From: Phytopseudomonas flavescens
Lineage (GTDB): Bacteria > Pseudomonadota > Gammaproteobacteria > Pseudomonadales > Pseudomonadaceae
Direction: 5' to 3'
DNA: 64,000 bases
NCBI RefSeq assembly: GCF_900100535.1
Contig: NZ_FNDG01000004.1
Location: 62,001-126,000, forward strand
Below the pieces are notes generated by a model, which searched no databases, had not been told where the DNA came from, and saw nothing but the letters and a program-made list of their open reading frames with translations. A program made the translations under genes and the position numbers. Shown here piece by piece: positions 40,813 to 51,300 of this stretch (within the stretch, counting starts at the first letter, position 1; each line of letters opens with the position of its first letter).

Positions 40813-41624
40813 TGAGCAGTGAGAACGGGCTGCCGTCACTGGCCGACGAGGATTTCCGCCACCTGCAAAAAATGATGAACGATGTGTCCGGCATCAAGCT
40901 GGCCGACCACAAGCGCATGCTGGTGGCCGGCCGCCTGATGTCGCGCCTGCGCGCGCGGGCGGTGGAGAGCTACCGGGAGTACGTGCAACTGATTCGTCAG
41001 GCGGGCGAGGAGAGCGAGCGGCGCCTGGTGATCGACCTGCTGACCACCAACGAGACCTATTTCTTCCGCGAGCCCCAGCACTTCGTCTTTCTAGGCGAAT
41101 GGGCCAAGCGCCAGAAGCGCTCGCTGCGGCTGTGGAGCGCAGCCAGTTCGTCGGGGGAGGAAGCGTTCAGCATGGCCATCACCCTGGCCGAGCAGGCCAG
41201 CCACCCGGATTGGTCGATCAAGGCCAGCGACCTCAGCCAGCGCATCCTCGAGAAAGCGCGGCGCGCGACCTATTCCATGGAACAGGCCCGGCAGTTTCCC
41301 GAGGGGCTGCTCAAACGCCACTGCCTGCGGGGAATTGGTGAGAGCGACGGCCTGTTTCGCGTGCGTGACGAACTGCGCCAGCGCGTGCGGTTCGAGGAGG
41401 TCAACCTGATGCAACCGCTGCCGGCGGACATCGGTACCTTCGACGCGATTTTCCTGCGCAACGTGCTGATCTACTTTTCCACCACCGACAAGGCGGCCAT
41501 CGTGCGCCAGCTCCTGAGCTGCCTGCGCCCCGGCGGCCTGTTGTTCATTGGTCATGCCGAAACCCTGCACGGCATGAACCTACCGCTGCGCAGCATTCGG
41601 CCTTCGGTTTTCGAGCGGTCATGA
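40812..41624 (+). CDS. cheR: CheR chemoreceptor methyltransferase
   Basis: 270 residues, ATG at 40812. An N-terminal helical domain ([16 protein letters not shown] and a basic stretch RLMSRLRAR) is followed by an AdoMet-dependent methyltransferase fold with [28 protein letters not shown] and [13 protein letters not shown]. It adds methyl groups to glutamates of the receptors. As the operon receptor has no pentapeptide tail, methylation probably proceeds without tethering. No extra domain. Confidence 0.92.
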   Translation: MSSENGLPSLADEDFRHLQKMMNDVSGIKLADHKRMLVAGRLMSRLRARAVESYREYVQLIRQAGEESERRLVIDLLTTNETYFFREPQHFVFLGEWAKRQKRSLRLWSAASSSGEEAFSMAITLAEQASHPDWSIKASDLSQRILEKARRATYSMEQARQFPEGLLKRHCLRGIGESDGLFRVRDELRQRVRFEEVNLMQPLPADIGTFDAIFLRNVLIYFSTTDKAAIVRQLLSCLRPGGLLFIGHAETLHGMNLPLRSIRPSVFERS

Positions 41625-41637
41625 GGAACCATTCAGG

Positions 41638-42708
41638 ATGTCCACACCGATCAAGGTTTTCATCGTCGACGACTCGGCGCTGGTTCGCCAGGTGCTCAGT
41701 ACCTGCCTCGGTAATCACCCGGGGATCGAGGTCATCGGCCAGGCGGCCGACCCGCTGTTCGCCCTGGAGAAGATGAAGCGCCAGTGGCCGGACGTGCTGC
41801 TGCTCGACGTGGAGATGCCGCGCATGGACGGCATCACCTTTCTCAAGAAGATCATGGCCGAGCGGCCGACCCCCTGCATCATCTGCTCGTCGCTGACCGA
41901 GGCCGGCGCACCCTTGACGCTGGAGGCGCTGGCGGCGGGAGCCGTGGGGGTCTTCACCAAGGCACGCCTGGGGCTCAAGGAAAACCTGCAGCAGCTTTCC
42001 GGCGATCTGATCCGGCAGATCGAACAGGCCTCGCGCAGTCGTCCTCGGGCGCTGCCGGTACGCGCCGTGGAAACGGCACCAGCCAGCCCCCGGCCGAGCA
42101 TCGCCGCCGAGCCGATGCGCTTCAGCACCACCGACCGGGTCATCGCCCTGGGCACCTCGACGGGCGGCACCCAGGCGCTGGAGGTGCTGCTCAGCCGCCT
42201 GCCGGTGGATTGTCCGGGTATCGTGGTGGTGCAGCACATGCCGGAGAAGTTCACCGCCGCCTTCGCCCAGCGCCTCAACGGCCTGTGCCGCATCGAGGTG
42301 CGCGAGGCCCGGCATATGGACCGCATCCTGCCGGGGCTGGCGCTGATCGCCCCCGGTGGTCGCCACCTGCAGGTCAAGCGCAGTGGCGCGCAGTACGTGG
42401 TGGAGGTGCTCGACGGGCCACCGGTGAACCGCCACAAACCGTCGGTGGACGTGCTGTTCCGCTCGGTGGCCAGGCACGTCGGGCAGAACGCCCTGGGGGT
42501 GATCATGACCGGTATGGGCGACGATGGCGCCCGTGGCCTGTTGACCATGCGTGAGGCGGGGGCCTGCACCATTGCCCAGGACGAAGCCAGCTGCGTGGTG
42601 TTCGGCATGCCCAAGGAGGCCCTCAAGCTGGGCGCCGCGCAGCTCAGTGAATCGCTGAGCAACCTGCCACGCACCATTCTCCAGCATGTCGGCTACGCTC
42701 CCTGTTGA
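41638..42708 (+). CDS. cheB: CheB receptor methylesterase/deamidase
   Basis: 356 residues, ATG at 41638. A receiver domain (phospho-Asp57 in [11 protein letters not shown]) is joined by a linker (~125-165) to the esterase domain with catalytic Ser174 in [11 protein letters not shown], His200 in VVQHMPEKF and an Asp in [11 protein letters not shown]. It removes methyl groups from receptors when phosphorylated by CheA, giving adaptation together with CheR. It is the last gene of the operon; 376 bases separate it from the next regulator. Confidence 0.93.
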   Translation: MSTPIKVFIVDDSALVRQVLSTCLGNHPGIEVIGQAADPLFALEKMKRQWPDVLLLDVEMPRMDGITFLKKIMAERPTPCIICSSLTEAGAPLTLEALAAGAVGVFTKARLGLKENLQQLSGDLIRQIEQASRSRPRALPVRAVETAPASPRPSIAAEPMRFSTTDRVIALGTSTGGTQALEVLLSRLPVDCPGIVVVQHMPEKFTAAFAQRLNGLCRIEVREARHMDRILPGLALIAPGGRHLQVKRSGAQYVVEVLDGPPVNRHKPSVDVLFRSVARHVGQNALGVIMTGMGDDGARGLLTMREAGACTIAQDEASCVVFGMPKEALKLGAAQLSESLSNLPRTILQHVGYAPC

Positions 42709-43084
42709 GCCGTTGGCCGCTGCATGCGCCCGGTAGCGCGTCTACCGGCGGCAGCGTCCTGAGCCGCTCGCCGCTGTCCAGCGGATCGCTGGCTCGACAG
42801 CGACGAGCCCGTGGATTCGGCCTGCCAGGGTTGGCTCCTGAACGCGGACGCTGGCTGCCTGCTGGGCAACTGCGCCGCGATGAACATCCGCTGTCACGGA
42901 TCCGGGTCGCACCGGATCTCCCGGGCGTGATAGCGTATTGCCGTTCCTCGGCGTGGCGCACCTCCAAATACGACTATGCTCTGTACTGGTAGATCCGGTC
43001 GCTTCTGGACGGCGCGATACGGGTCGGTCGTGGCTGCCGAGGATAGCCGCAACCCCATTTTGGATCGAGACAAGAGAACGTGCC
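42709..43084. other. Intergenic region
   Basis: 376 bases between cheB and the NarL-type regulator. No terminator with a T run and no coding frame with a ribosome binding site is seen. It likely holds the promoter of the regulator gene. Nothing else supported. Confidence 0.35.
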
Positions 43085-43732
43085 ATGACGTGCAGGTTGC
43101 TGCTGGCCGATGACCACGCGCTGATACGCGTTGGCGTGAAGGCGATGGTCAATGAACTGGAAGGTTACGAGGTGGTGGGGGAGGCCGAAGACGGCGATCA
43201 GGCTATCGCCATGGCTCGCTCTCTGCTGCCCGATATCATTCTCCTCGATGTGTCGATGAACCGTCTCAGCGGCCTGGAGGCGCTGGCGGTGATCGGTCGC
43301 GAAGTGCCCTGCGCGCGCATCCTCATGCTGTCGATGCACACCGACGCCAAGGTGGTTCTCGAGGCCCTCGAGCGAGGTGCTGCCGGCTATCTGCTGAAAG
43401 ACGCGGCGATGTCCGAGCTGCACCTGGCGTTACGCGCCGTGGGCCGTGGCGATCGTTATCTGAGCGCGGCGGTGGCCCGTTACGTGATCGACCAGGCGCT
43501 GGGCCATGTCAAGACGATTCCGGCGGACAGCAACCTGACCCCGCGGCAGATCGAGATGCTGCGCCTGATCACCCGTGGAGCCTCCACCCGTGCCATCGCC
43601 GATGGTCTTGGCCTGAGCGTGAAAACCGTCGAGGCGCATCGCGCACAGATCATGCGCCGCCTGCGCATCCACGATATCCCGGGCCTGGTGCTGTATGCCG
43701 TGCGCGAAGGGCTGATCACCCCCGACGATTGA
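43085..43732 (+). CDS. NarL/FixJ-family response regulator
   Basis: 215 residues from the ATG at 43085 (AAGAGAA upstream). A receiver domain with Asp9-Asp10, phospho-Asp55 in ILLDVSMNR and a Lys in YLLKDAA is followed by a LuxR-type helix-turn-helix (LTPRQIEMLRLITRGASTRAIADGLG in two pieces, then SVKTVEAHRAQIMRRL). It would bind DNA when phosphorylated. No histidine kinase lies beside it. Being next to the chemosensory operon and on the same strand, it could be a transcriptional output of that CheA, but a separate kinase elsewhere is equally possible. Confidence 0.85.
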   Translation: MTCRLLLADDHALIRVGVKAMVNELEGYEVVGEAEDGDQAIAMARSLLPDIILLDVSMNRLSGLEALAVIGREVPCARILMLSMHTDAKVVLEALERGAAGYLLKDAAMSELHLALRAVGRGDRYLSAAVARYVIDQALGHVKTIPADSNLTPRQIEMLRLITRGASTRAIADGLGLSVKTVEAHRAQIMRRLRIHDIPGLVLYAVREGLITPDD

Positions 43733-43768
43733 GTCGCAAGCCGCATGGCGATGTGACAGGTGCAGCGG

Positions 43769-44002
43769 CAGCCCGATCGCCAGCATGCCGGCCAGCAGGA
43801 GCAGGGTCGTTGGCACGGTCGCGCCGCAGGCAAGCGCGAGGATGAGCAGGCCCAGCTGTATCAGCATCAGGCGCCGCCTTTCCATGCGACCGCCCTGCGG
43901 GACGAGCAGCAGCAGGGCGAGGGCGCAGCCGATCTGCGTAGCGCTGATCACGCCGCCTACCGCTGCCGGGGTGTGGGCGGGCTCGATGGCTGAGCGCGAC
44001 AT
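43769..44002 (-). pseudogene. Fragment of an MFS transporter gene
   Basis: From the ATG at 44002 the minus strand encodes PAAVGGVISATQIGCALALLL, VPQGGRMERRRLMLIQLGLL and LLLAGMLAIGL (each piece read separately), the second and third helices and the loop 2-3 motif of an MFS drug/sugar exporter. The first helix is missing and the sequence breaks after about residue 78, just before the end of the regulator gene on the other strand. It faces an HxlR regulator, a common partner of such exporters, so this looks like the remains of a lost pair. Confidence 0.65.
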
Positions 44003-44027
44003 GTGCTGATTCCTGTCTGGTTTTAAT

Positions 44028-44061
44028 TTGAAACCCGATAAGGCTATTTCTTGAGTTTCAA
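44028..44061 (+). promoter_or_regulatory. Dyad between the MFS relic and the HxlR gene
   Basis: TTGAAAC (44028-44034) and GTTTCAA (44055-44061) form an inverted repeat with a 20-base gap in an A/T-rich intergenic stretch. This is a plausible operator for the neighbouring HxlR regulator, about 220 nt upstream of its start. Confidence 0.4.
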
Positions 44062-44279
44062 TTTGCAACTACATGCCCTGTTCAGCGACAGCGGGCAGCC
44101 CTTATTTCGGGTTCGTGCGTTGTCTATCCGGGTGTCTTGGCCCCGGCTCGATGAGGTGCAAAGTTGTCATGGCCTTGCGGGTTCGGGGCTGGCCCTGTCA
44201 TCGTTCGCCGGGAAGTTTTAAAGTGCAACCGGATAGCTGGAAGCCCTGCCTGCCGACAGGCGCCAGAGGACGTACCACC

Positions 44280-44753
44280 ATGGCCAAGCGCAAACGCCTC
44301 GACGATTCACCCTGCCCGGTAGCCCGCGCAGTCGACCTGGTGGGGGATCGCTGGTGCCTGCTGATCATCCGCGATGCCTTCGATGGCGTGCGGCGATTCG
44401 GTGCTTTCCAGTCCAGCCTGGGCATTGCCCGCAACATCCTTGCCGATCGCCTGCGTGCGCTGGAGCACGCAGGCATCTTCCAGGCCGCCCCGGCAGCGGA
44501 CGGCTCCGCGTATCAGGATTACCTGCTGACGCCCCGGGGTGAATCGCTGTTCCCGGTGCTGGTTTCGATGCGCCAGTGGGGCGAAGGCCATCTGTTCGCC
44601 CGGAGCGAAGCCCTCTCGACACGGGTCGAGCGCAGTTCCGGCAAGCCGCTTGCCAGGTTGCTGCCGACCGGACGTGACGGTCAGCCACTGGCGGCGGCGG
44701 ATACCTGCGTGAAGAAACTGCCGACATCCGCTGCATCGCCCGCCAGCTCCTGA
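44280..44753 (+). CDS. HxlR-family winged-helix transcriptional regulator
   Basis: 157 residues from the ATG at 44280 (AGAGGA upstream). The HxlR pattern is clear: CPVARAVDLVGDRWCLLIIRDA near the N-terminus (read in two pieces), RRFGAFQSSLGIARNILADRL and LTPRGESLFPVL. The N-terminal cysteine (Cys10) is conserved in the family and can be redox- or aldehyde-sensitive. The C-terminal ~45 residues extend beyond the usual domain. It is divergent from an MFS relic that it may once have controlled. Confidence 0.85.
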   Translation: MAKRKRLDDSPCPVARAVDLVGDRWCLLIIRDAFDGVRRFGAFQSSLGIARNILADRLRALEHAGIFQAAPAADGSAYQDYLLTPRGESLFPVLVSMRQWGEGHLFARSEALSTRVERSSGKPLARLLPTGRDGQPLAAADTCVKKLPTSAASPASS

Positions 44754-44850
44754 ACGTGGCTGGCGCCGAGACGGCGCATTCGCATCCCCCTCCTGCGCCT
44801 CGCTCTGTCATCATTCACCGTCTGATTCTGCACACTCAGGAACCCCATCC

Positions 44851-47800
44851 ATGTCGGCGCTGAACCCCGGTCTGATCGTGATCCATGGCAATCGCCTCGA
44901 GGAACTGAGGGCGTTGGCGGTGGAGTGGATGCGCATGTATCCGTTACGGCCGCTGGAGAACGAAGTGCTGCTGGTGCAGAGCAACGGCATCGCCCAGTGG
45001 CTCAAGCTGGCCCTGGCCGAGCAGGAGGGCTGCGGCATCGCCGCGGCCACGGATGTGAGCCTGCCGGCACGCTTTCTTTGGCAGGCGTACCGCAGCGTGC
45101 TGGGCAGCGAGGCGATTCCCCAGCAGTCGCCGCTGGACAAGGCACCGCTTACCTGGCGGCTGATGCGCCTGCTGCCGAGTCTGTTGGGCGAGCCCTGTTT
45201 CGCGCCGTTGCGGCGCTTTCTGGCGGACGATGCCGACCTGCGTAAACGCCATCAACTGGCCGAGCGCCTGGCCGATCTGTTCGACCAGTACCAGGTGTAC
45301 CGCGCCGACTGGTTGGCGGACTGGGCCGAAGGGCGCGATCAGTTGCGCACGGCCCGCGGCGGTGTGCATGAGCTGGACGAAAGCGCGTTGTGGCAACCGC
45401 TGCTGTGGCGCACGTTGCTGGCGGATGTAGGCGATGAACACCTGGCCCAGAGCCGCGCGGGTGTGCATCCGCGCTTCGTCGCCAAACTGGCCGAGCTGGA
45501 GGCGCCGCCCCGTGGCCTGCCACGCCGGGTCACGGTGTTCGGCATCTCCTCGTTGCCGGCGCAGATGCTTGAGGCGCTGGCGGCCATGGCGCGCTTCAGC
45601 CAGGTGATGCTCTACGTGCAGAACCCGTCGCAGCACCACTGGGGCGATATCGTCGAAGACAAGGATCTGCTGCGCCACGCGTATCGCCGGCACAAGCGCA
45701 AGTCGGGCGGGCAGGCTGGGCAAGTCGGCCAATTGGGGCTGTTCGACGCGGTGGAGCTGCATCAGCATGGCCAGCCGCTGTTGGCATCCTGGGGCAAGCA
45801 GGGGCGCGACTACATCAACCTGCTCGATCAGTACGACGAGCCGCAGCGCTACCGCGAGCATTTCGAGCGCATCGACCTGTTCAGCACTACGGACGAGAGC
45901 ACGCTGCTCGGCCAATTGCAGAGCGACATTCTCGACCTGCGCCCGGTAGAAGAGAGCCGCACGCATTGGCCCGCTGTCGATCCCGTACAGGATAATTCTC
46001 TGCGTTTTCAGGTCGCCCACAGCGCCCAGCGTGAGGTGGAGGTGCTGCACGATCATCTGCTCGCCGCCTTCAGCGCGGACCCGACGCTGCGCCCGCGGGA
46101 CATCATCGTCATGGTGCCCGACGTGAACAGCTACGCGGCGCAGATTCGCGCGGTGTTCGGCCAGTTCGCCAGCGACGATCCGCGCTTCATTCCCTTCACC
46201 CTGGCGGACCAGGGGCTGCGCGGCAAGGAGCCGCTGGTGATCGCCCTGGAGCATCTGCTGCGTCTGCCGGACAGCCGCTTCAGCGTCAGCGAGATTCTCG
46301 ACCTGCTGGACGTAGCCGCGGTGCGAGCCCGTTTCGCTATTCCCGAAGACCAGCTGTCGGTGTTGCGCCGCTGGCTGGAGGGCGCTGGTGTGCGCTGGGG
46401 GCTGGACGCCGAGCAGCGCGAAGGCCTTGGCCTGGGTGCCGGGCTGGAGCAGAACAGCTGGCGCTTCGGCCTGCGCCGCATGCTGCTCGGCTACGCCGTG
46501 GGCGGTGCCGGCGCGCGCGCGGGCATCGAGCCCTATGACGAGATCGGCGGCCTGGATGCCGCGCTGATCGGCCCGCTGACGCGCCTGCTGGACGTGCTGG
46601 AAACACATTGCGACAGCCTTGCCGAGACGCTGCTGCCGGTGACCTGGGGCGAGCGTTTGCGAGCGCTGCTGGACGACTTCTTCCTGCCCCAGGACGAGCG
46701 CGACGAAGTGCTGCGCAACCAGGCCCAGGATGCCCTGGAAAGCTGGCTGGAACTCTGCGACGCGGCCACGCTGGAAGAAGCCCTGCCGCTGGCCGTAGTC
46801 CGTGAAGCCTGGCTGGGCGGGCTCGACCAGGGTGGGCTCAGCCAGCGCTTCCTGGCGGGCGCGGTGAACGTTTGCACGCTGATGCCGATGCGCGCCATCC
46901 CGTTTCGTCACCTGTGCCTGCTGGGCATGAATGATGGCGACTACCCGCGCAGCCAGGCGCCGCTGGACTTCGACCTGATGGGCGGCGACTACCGCCCCGG
47001 CGACCGCTCGCGCCGTGAAGACGACCGCTACCTGCTGCTCGAAGCGCTGCTGGCGGTGCGCGAGCGCCTGTATATCAGTTGGGTAGGGCGCAGCATTCGC
47101 GACAACACCGAGCGACCGCCTTCGGTACTGGTCGGCCAGTTGCGCGACCATTTGGCCAGCGCCTGGCGCCTGGCCGATGGCGGCGATCTGCTCCACGCCC
47201 TGACCACCGAACACCCGCTGCAACCCTTCAGCCGCCGTTACTTTTCCGGCAGCGGGCCGCTGTTCAGCTATGTGCACGAGTGGGCTGCGTCGCACCGTGC
47301 ACCGCTGGCTCAGCCCGCCGAACAGCCACTGGGTGCTTACCTGGCGGATGCCGCGCTCAATCTGGAAAAGCTGCAGCGCTTTCTGCGCGACCCGGTGAAG
47401 CACTTCTTCATCGTGCGCCTCAAGGTGCACCTGGACGAAACCGAGCAGGCCGAGCTGGATAGCGAACCCTTCGCCCTGGATGGCTTGCAGCGTCACCAGA
47501 TCCAGCAGGAGCTGCTGCAGGCTGCAGCCCTGGCGCTGCAAGAGAACCAAGGTGTCGACGCGGCGCTGACGCGGGCCGCGCGGCGCATCCAGCGCAGCGG
47601 TCTGTTGCCGGTGGCGGGTTTCGGTGATCGTCTGCGCGCGCAACTGCTCGAACCGATGCCGGAGCAACTGCGCGGTTACCAAGCCCTGCTGGCGCGCTGG
47701 CCCGATCGTCTGCCGTCGCCGATTCGCCTGAGTTTCGCCCATGCCGGCCTGGAACTCGAAGACTGGCTCGGCGAACTGCGCAGTGCCGGCGACGCCCTGG

Positions 47801-48300
47801 CCCGCCTGGAGCTGCAAGCGGGTGGCCTGAAGCGCAAGGATCGTTCGCTGAAGTGGCACCGCCTGCTCAGGCCCTGGATCAGCCATGTGGTGGCCGCGGC
47901 CTGCGGGCATCCGCTCACCACCCTGCTGGTCGCCGAAGACGTGCGCCTGGCCTTCGAGCCGCTGGCTCGGGCCGAGGGCGAGCGCATCCTGCGTCAGTGG
48001 CTGCAAGCCTATGCCGAGGGCATGCAGGCACCGCTGCCGGTGGCGATCAGAACGGTCGCGGCCTGGTTCGCTCAGCTCGACAAGGACGAGGATGAGGACA
48101 AGGCGATAGACGCCGCGCGCAAGGTCTACGAAGGCGGCCACCTGGTCACCGGCGAAGTGCAGCAGAGCGCCAGCCTGGCTCGCCAGTACCCGGGCTTCGA
48201 CGCCCTGCTGCACAACGGTCAGTTCGCCCACTGGGGCGCCGTGCTCTACAAATCATTGCTCGATGCAGACATTGCCGAACTCAAGGACGACCAGCCATGA
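44851..48300 (+). CDS. recC: RecBCD gamma subunit
   Basis: 1149 residues, ATG at 44851. It begins with the RecC pattern GLIVIHGNRLEELR and ENEVLLVQSNGIAQWLKLAL, and carries an inactive helicase-like fold (GMNDGDYPRSQAPLDFDLM). RecC holds the complex together and recognises Chi as DNA is unwound. The order recC-recB-recD differs from E. coli and is usual in pseudomonads. The stop overlaps the recB start by 4 nt. Full length for the family. Confidence 0.93.
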   Translation: MSALNPGLIVIHGNRLEELRALAVEWMRMYPLRPLENEVLLVQSNGIAQWLKLALAEQEGCGIAAATDVSLPARFLWQAYRSVLGSEAIPQQSPLDKAPLTWRLMRLLPSLLGEPCFAPLRRFLADDADLRKRHQLAERLADLFDQYQVYRADWLADWAEGRDQLRTARGGVHELDESALWQPLLWRTLLADVGDEHLAQSRAGVHPRFVAKLAELEAPPRGLPRRVTVFGISSLPAQMLEALAAMARFSQVMLYVQNPSQHHWGDIVEDKDLLRHAYRRHKRKSGGQAGQVGQLGLFDAVELHQHGQPLLASWGKQGRDYINLLDQYDEPQRYREHFERIDLFSTTDESTLLGQLQSDILDLRPVEESRTHWPAVDPVQDNSLRFQVAHSAQREVEVLHDHLLAAFSADPTLRPRDIIVMVPDVNSYAAQIRAVFGQFASDDPRFIPFTLADQGLRGKEPLVIALEHLLRLPDSRFSVSEILDLLDVAAVRARFAIPEDQLSVLRRWLEGAGVRWGLDAEQREGLGLGAGLEQNSWRFGLRRMLLGYAVGGAGARAGIEPYDEIGGLDAALIGPLTRLLDVLETHCDSLAETLLPVTWGERLRALLDDFFLPQDERDEVLRNQAQDALESWLELCDAATLEEALPLAVVREAWLGGLDQGGLSQRFLAGAVNVCTLMPMRAIPFRHLCLLGMNDGDYPRSQAPLDFDLMGGDYRPGDRSRREDDRYLLLEALLAVRERLYISWVGRSIRDNTERPPSVLVGQLRDHLASAWRLADGGDLLHALTTEHPLQPFSRRYFSGSGPLFSYVHEWAASHRAPLAQPAEQPLGAYLADAALNLEKLQRFLRDPVKHFFIVRLKVHLDETEQAELDSEPFALDGLQRHQIQQELLQAAALALQENQGVDAALTRAARRIQRSGLLPVAGFGDRLRAQLLEPMPEQLRGYQALLARWPDRLPSPIRLSFAHAGLELEDWLGELRSAGDALARLELQAGGLKRKDRSLKWHRLLRPWISHVVAAACGHPLTTLLVAEDVRLAFEPLARAEGERILRQWLQAYAEGMQAPLPVAIRTVAAWFAQLDKDEDEDKAIDAARKVYEGGHLVTGEVQQSASLARQYPGFDALLHNGQFAHWGAVLYKSLLDADIAELKDDQP

Positions 48301-51300
48301 GCCAGCCTACACGCCCCCTGGCGCTGCGTTTTCCGCTGCACGGCAGCCGCCTGATCGAGGCCAGCGCCGGTACCGGCAAGACTTACACCATCTCGGCGCT
48401 GTACCTGCGCCTGATCCTCCAGCATGGCGGTGAAGCCGCCTTTCGCGAGCCGCTGCTGCCGCCGCAGATTCTGGTGGTGACCTTCACCGACGCCGCCAGC
48501 CGGGAACTGCGTGACCGTATCCGTGCGCGCCTGGTGCAGGCGGCCACGGTGTTTCGCGGTGATGCCGAAGGCGACGTCCTGCTCACCACCCTGAAGGCCG
48601 ACTTCGCCTCCACCCAATGGCCCGAGTGCGCCCGGCGCCTGGAGTTGGCCGCGCAGTGGATGGACGAGGCGGCGGTGTCGACCATTCACGGCTGGTGCCA
48701 GCGCATGCTGCGCGAGCACGCCTTCGACAGCGGCAGCCTGTTCAGCCAGACCCTGGAAACCGACCACAGTGAGCTGCTCGCCGAGGTGGTGCGCGACTAC
48801 TGGCGCCAGCACTGCTATCCGCTGCAGGGCCTGGCCCTCGAATGGGTGGCGGAGCACTGGGGCGCGCCGGGTGAGCTGGGCCTGCGTATCCGCCCGTTGC
48901 TTGGCGAAGACCACGATGGCGCCGCCCTGGCGCTGGGCGATCTGCTGGATGGAACCTTGCAGGCGCGTCAGCGCGCGCTGATCGCCCTCAAGCAACCCTG
49001 GGCAGCCTGGGCCGACGAGTTGCAGGGCCTGCTCGAGCAGGCGGCAGCCGAGAAGCAGGTCGATGCCAGAAAGCTGCAGGCGCGTTTCTACGTGCCCTGG
49101 TTCGACAAGCTGCGCGCCTGGGCCCTGGGCGATGACGAAGCACTGGATATCGGCAACGGCTTCACTCGGTTGACCCCGGATGGCCTGGCCGAGGCCTGGA
49201 AGGTGGGGGCGCCGCCTGCGCATCCGGCACTGGATGCCATGGCCACGCTCAAGGCGCATCTCGACGGGCTGCCCGCACCGGGCGATGCCGCGCTGCGCCA
49301 CGCCGCCGCCTGGATCCGCCAGCGCTTCGACCGCGAGAAACGTCAGCGCGCCGAGATGGGCTTCGATGACATGCTCAGCCGCCTGGACGACGCCCTGCAG
49401 GGTGACAGCGGCCCGCGCCTGGCCGAGGTGATTCGCCAGCAGTTCCCGGTGGCACTGATCGACGAATTCCAGGACACCGACCCGCTGCAATACCGCATTT
49501 TTGACACGCTCTACCAAGTTGAGGCCAATAGATCGGATTGTGGCCTGTTTATGATCGGCGACCCCAAGCAGGCCATCTATTCGTTTCGCGGCGCGGATAT
49601 CCACACCTACCTGCGTGCACGCCGTGCCACCGCCGGGCGGCATTACAACCTGGACACCAACTTCCGCTCCAGCGAGCCCATGGTCGAGGCGGTCAACGGG
49701 CTGTTCCAGCTGGCCGAGTCACGCGAGGGCGGGCAGGGCGCCTTTCTGCTGCGCGACGACCTGCCGTTCATTGCGGTCGGCGCTCAGGGGCGCAAGGACG
49801 TCTGGACCGTCGAGGGCGAGGCGCAGCCGGCGCTCAACCTCTGGCAACTGCCCAGCGACGAGGCGGTTGCCAAGGGGCGTTATCTGGACGCCCTGGCCGG
49901 TAGCGCCGCGGCAGAAATCGTCCGCCTGCTGGTGCTTGGCCAGCAGCAGCGCGCCGGTTTTCTCAAGGGCGACGAGCTGACGGCCCTGCGGCCCAGCGAC
50001 ATCGCCGTGCTGGTGCGCGATTTCAAGGAAGCCCAGGCGATTCGTGGCGAGCTGGCCATGCGCGGCGTACGCAGCGTGTACCTGTCGGACAAGGACTCGG
50101 TGTTCGACACGGTGGAAGCCCATGACCTGCTGCTGTGGCTGCGCGCCTGCGCCGAGCCCGATCAGGATCGCCCGCTGCGTGCGGCATTGGCCAGTTCGAC
50201 CCTGGGCCTGAGCCTGGCCGAGCTGGAACAGCTGAACCTCGACGAGCGCTTCTGGGAGGCGCGGGTCATGCAATTTCGTGGTTACCGCCAGCGCTGGCAG
50301 CGCCAGGGCGTGCTGCCGATGTTGCGCCAGTTGCTGCAGGATTTCGGCCTGCCACAGCGACTGATGAGCCGTCCTGACGGCGAACGAGTGCTGACCAACC
50401 TGCTGCACCTGGCCGAGTTGCTGCAGCTGGCCGCCGCCGAACTGGACGGCGAACTGGCGCTGATCCGTCATCTTGGCGAGTCCCTGGCCGGGCGCGGTCA
50501 GGCTGCCGAGGAGCAGGTGCTGCGCCTGGAAAGCGACGATGCGCTGGTGCGCGTGGTGACCATCCACAAATCCAAGGGCCTGGAATACCCGCTGGTGTTC
50601 CTGCCCTTCATCTGTTCATTCCGCCCGCTGGACGACAAGAAACCGCTGCAGGTCCACGACGGCGAGCGCCGCCGTCTGCTGCTCAAACCCGACGAGGCCA
50701 GCCTGGCCCAGGCCGAGCAGGAGCGTCTGGGCGAGGACCTGCGCCTGCTCTACGTGGCATTGACCCGGGCCCAGCACGCCTGCTGGCTGGGTATTGCGGA
50801 CCTGAAGATCGGTACCGCCAAGACCTCGCGGCTGCACCAGTGCGCGCTCGGTTATCTGCTCGGTGGCGGGCAACCCCTGGCGCAGAGCGCGCAACTGAGC
50901 GACTGGCTGAGCCCGCTGGCCGATCCCCCCCGCTGCGTGGCGCTGCCGGCACCGGTTGCCAGTGAGCAGCAGTACCGTGCGCCGGATGCCAACGCCTTCG
51001 AGCCGCAGTGGCGCACGCCATCACGCCGTGCTGCCGAGCATTGGTGGATCGCCTCCTACAGTGCCTTGCGCATGGAGGAGGGCGAGGCCAGTACGGTGGA
51101 GCGCCACCCGTTGGATCGCCACGACGACGTGTCCCCGGACAGCTCGGCCGTGCAGATCGCCAGTGACGACGAGCGCCCGGCACTGGCGCTGGAGCAGATT
51201 CCGCTCTCCGCCCAGGGCCTGCACCGTTTTCCGCGCGGGTCGAACCCCGGCACCTTCCTCCATGGCCTGCTGGAAATCGCTGCGGCGGAAGGCTTCGCGG

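Noticed and set aside
38302..40839. Long minus-strand frame across cheA, MCP and cheW
   Set aside because: Shadow of three real genes; no domain content.
44944..48231. Very long minus-strand open frame opposite recC
   Set aside because: It is the antisense shadow of a G/C-rich gene; no motif, no ribosome binding site, and the plus strand carries clear RecC sequence.
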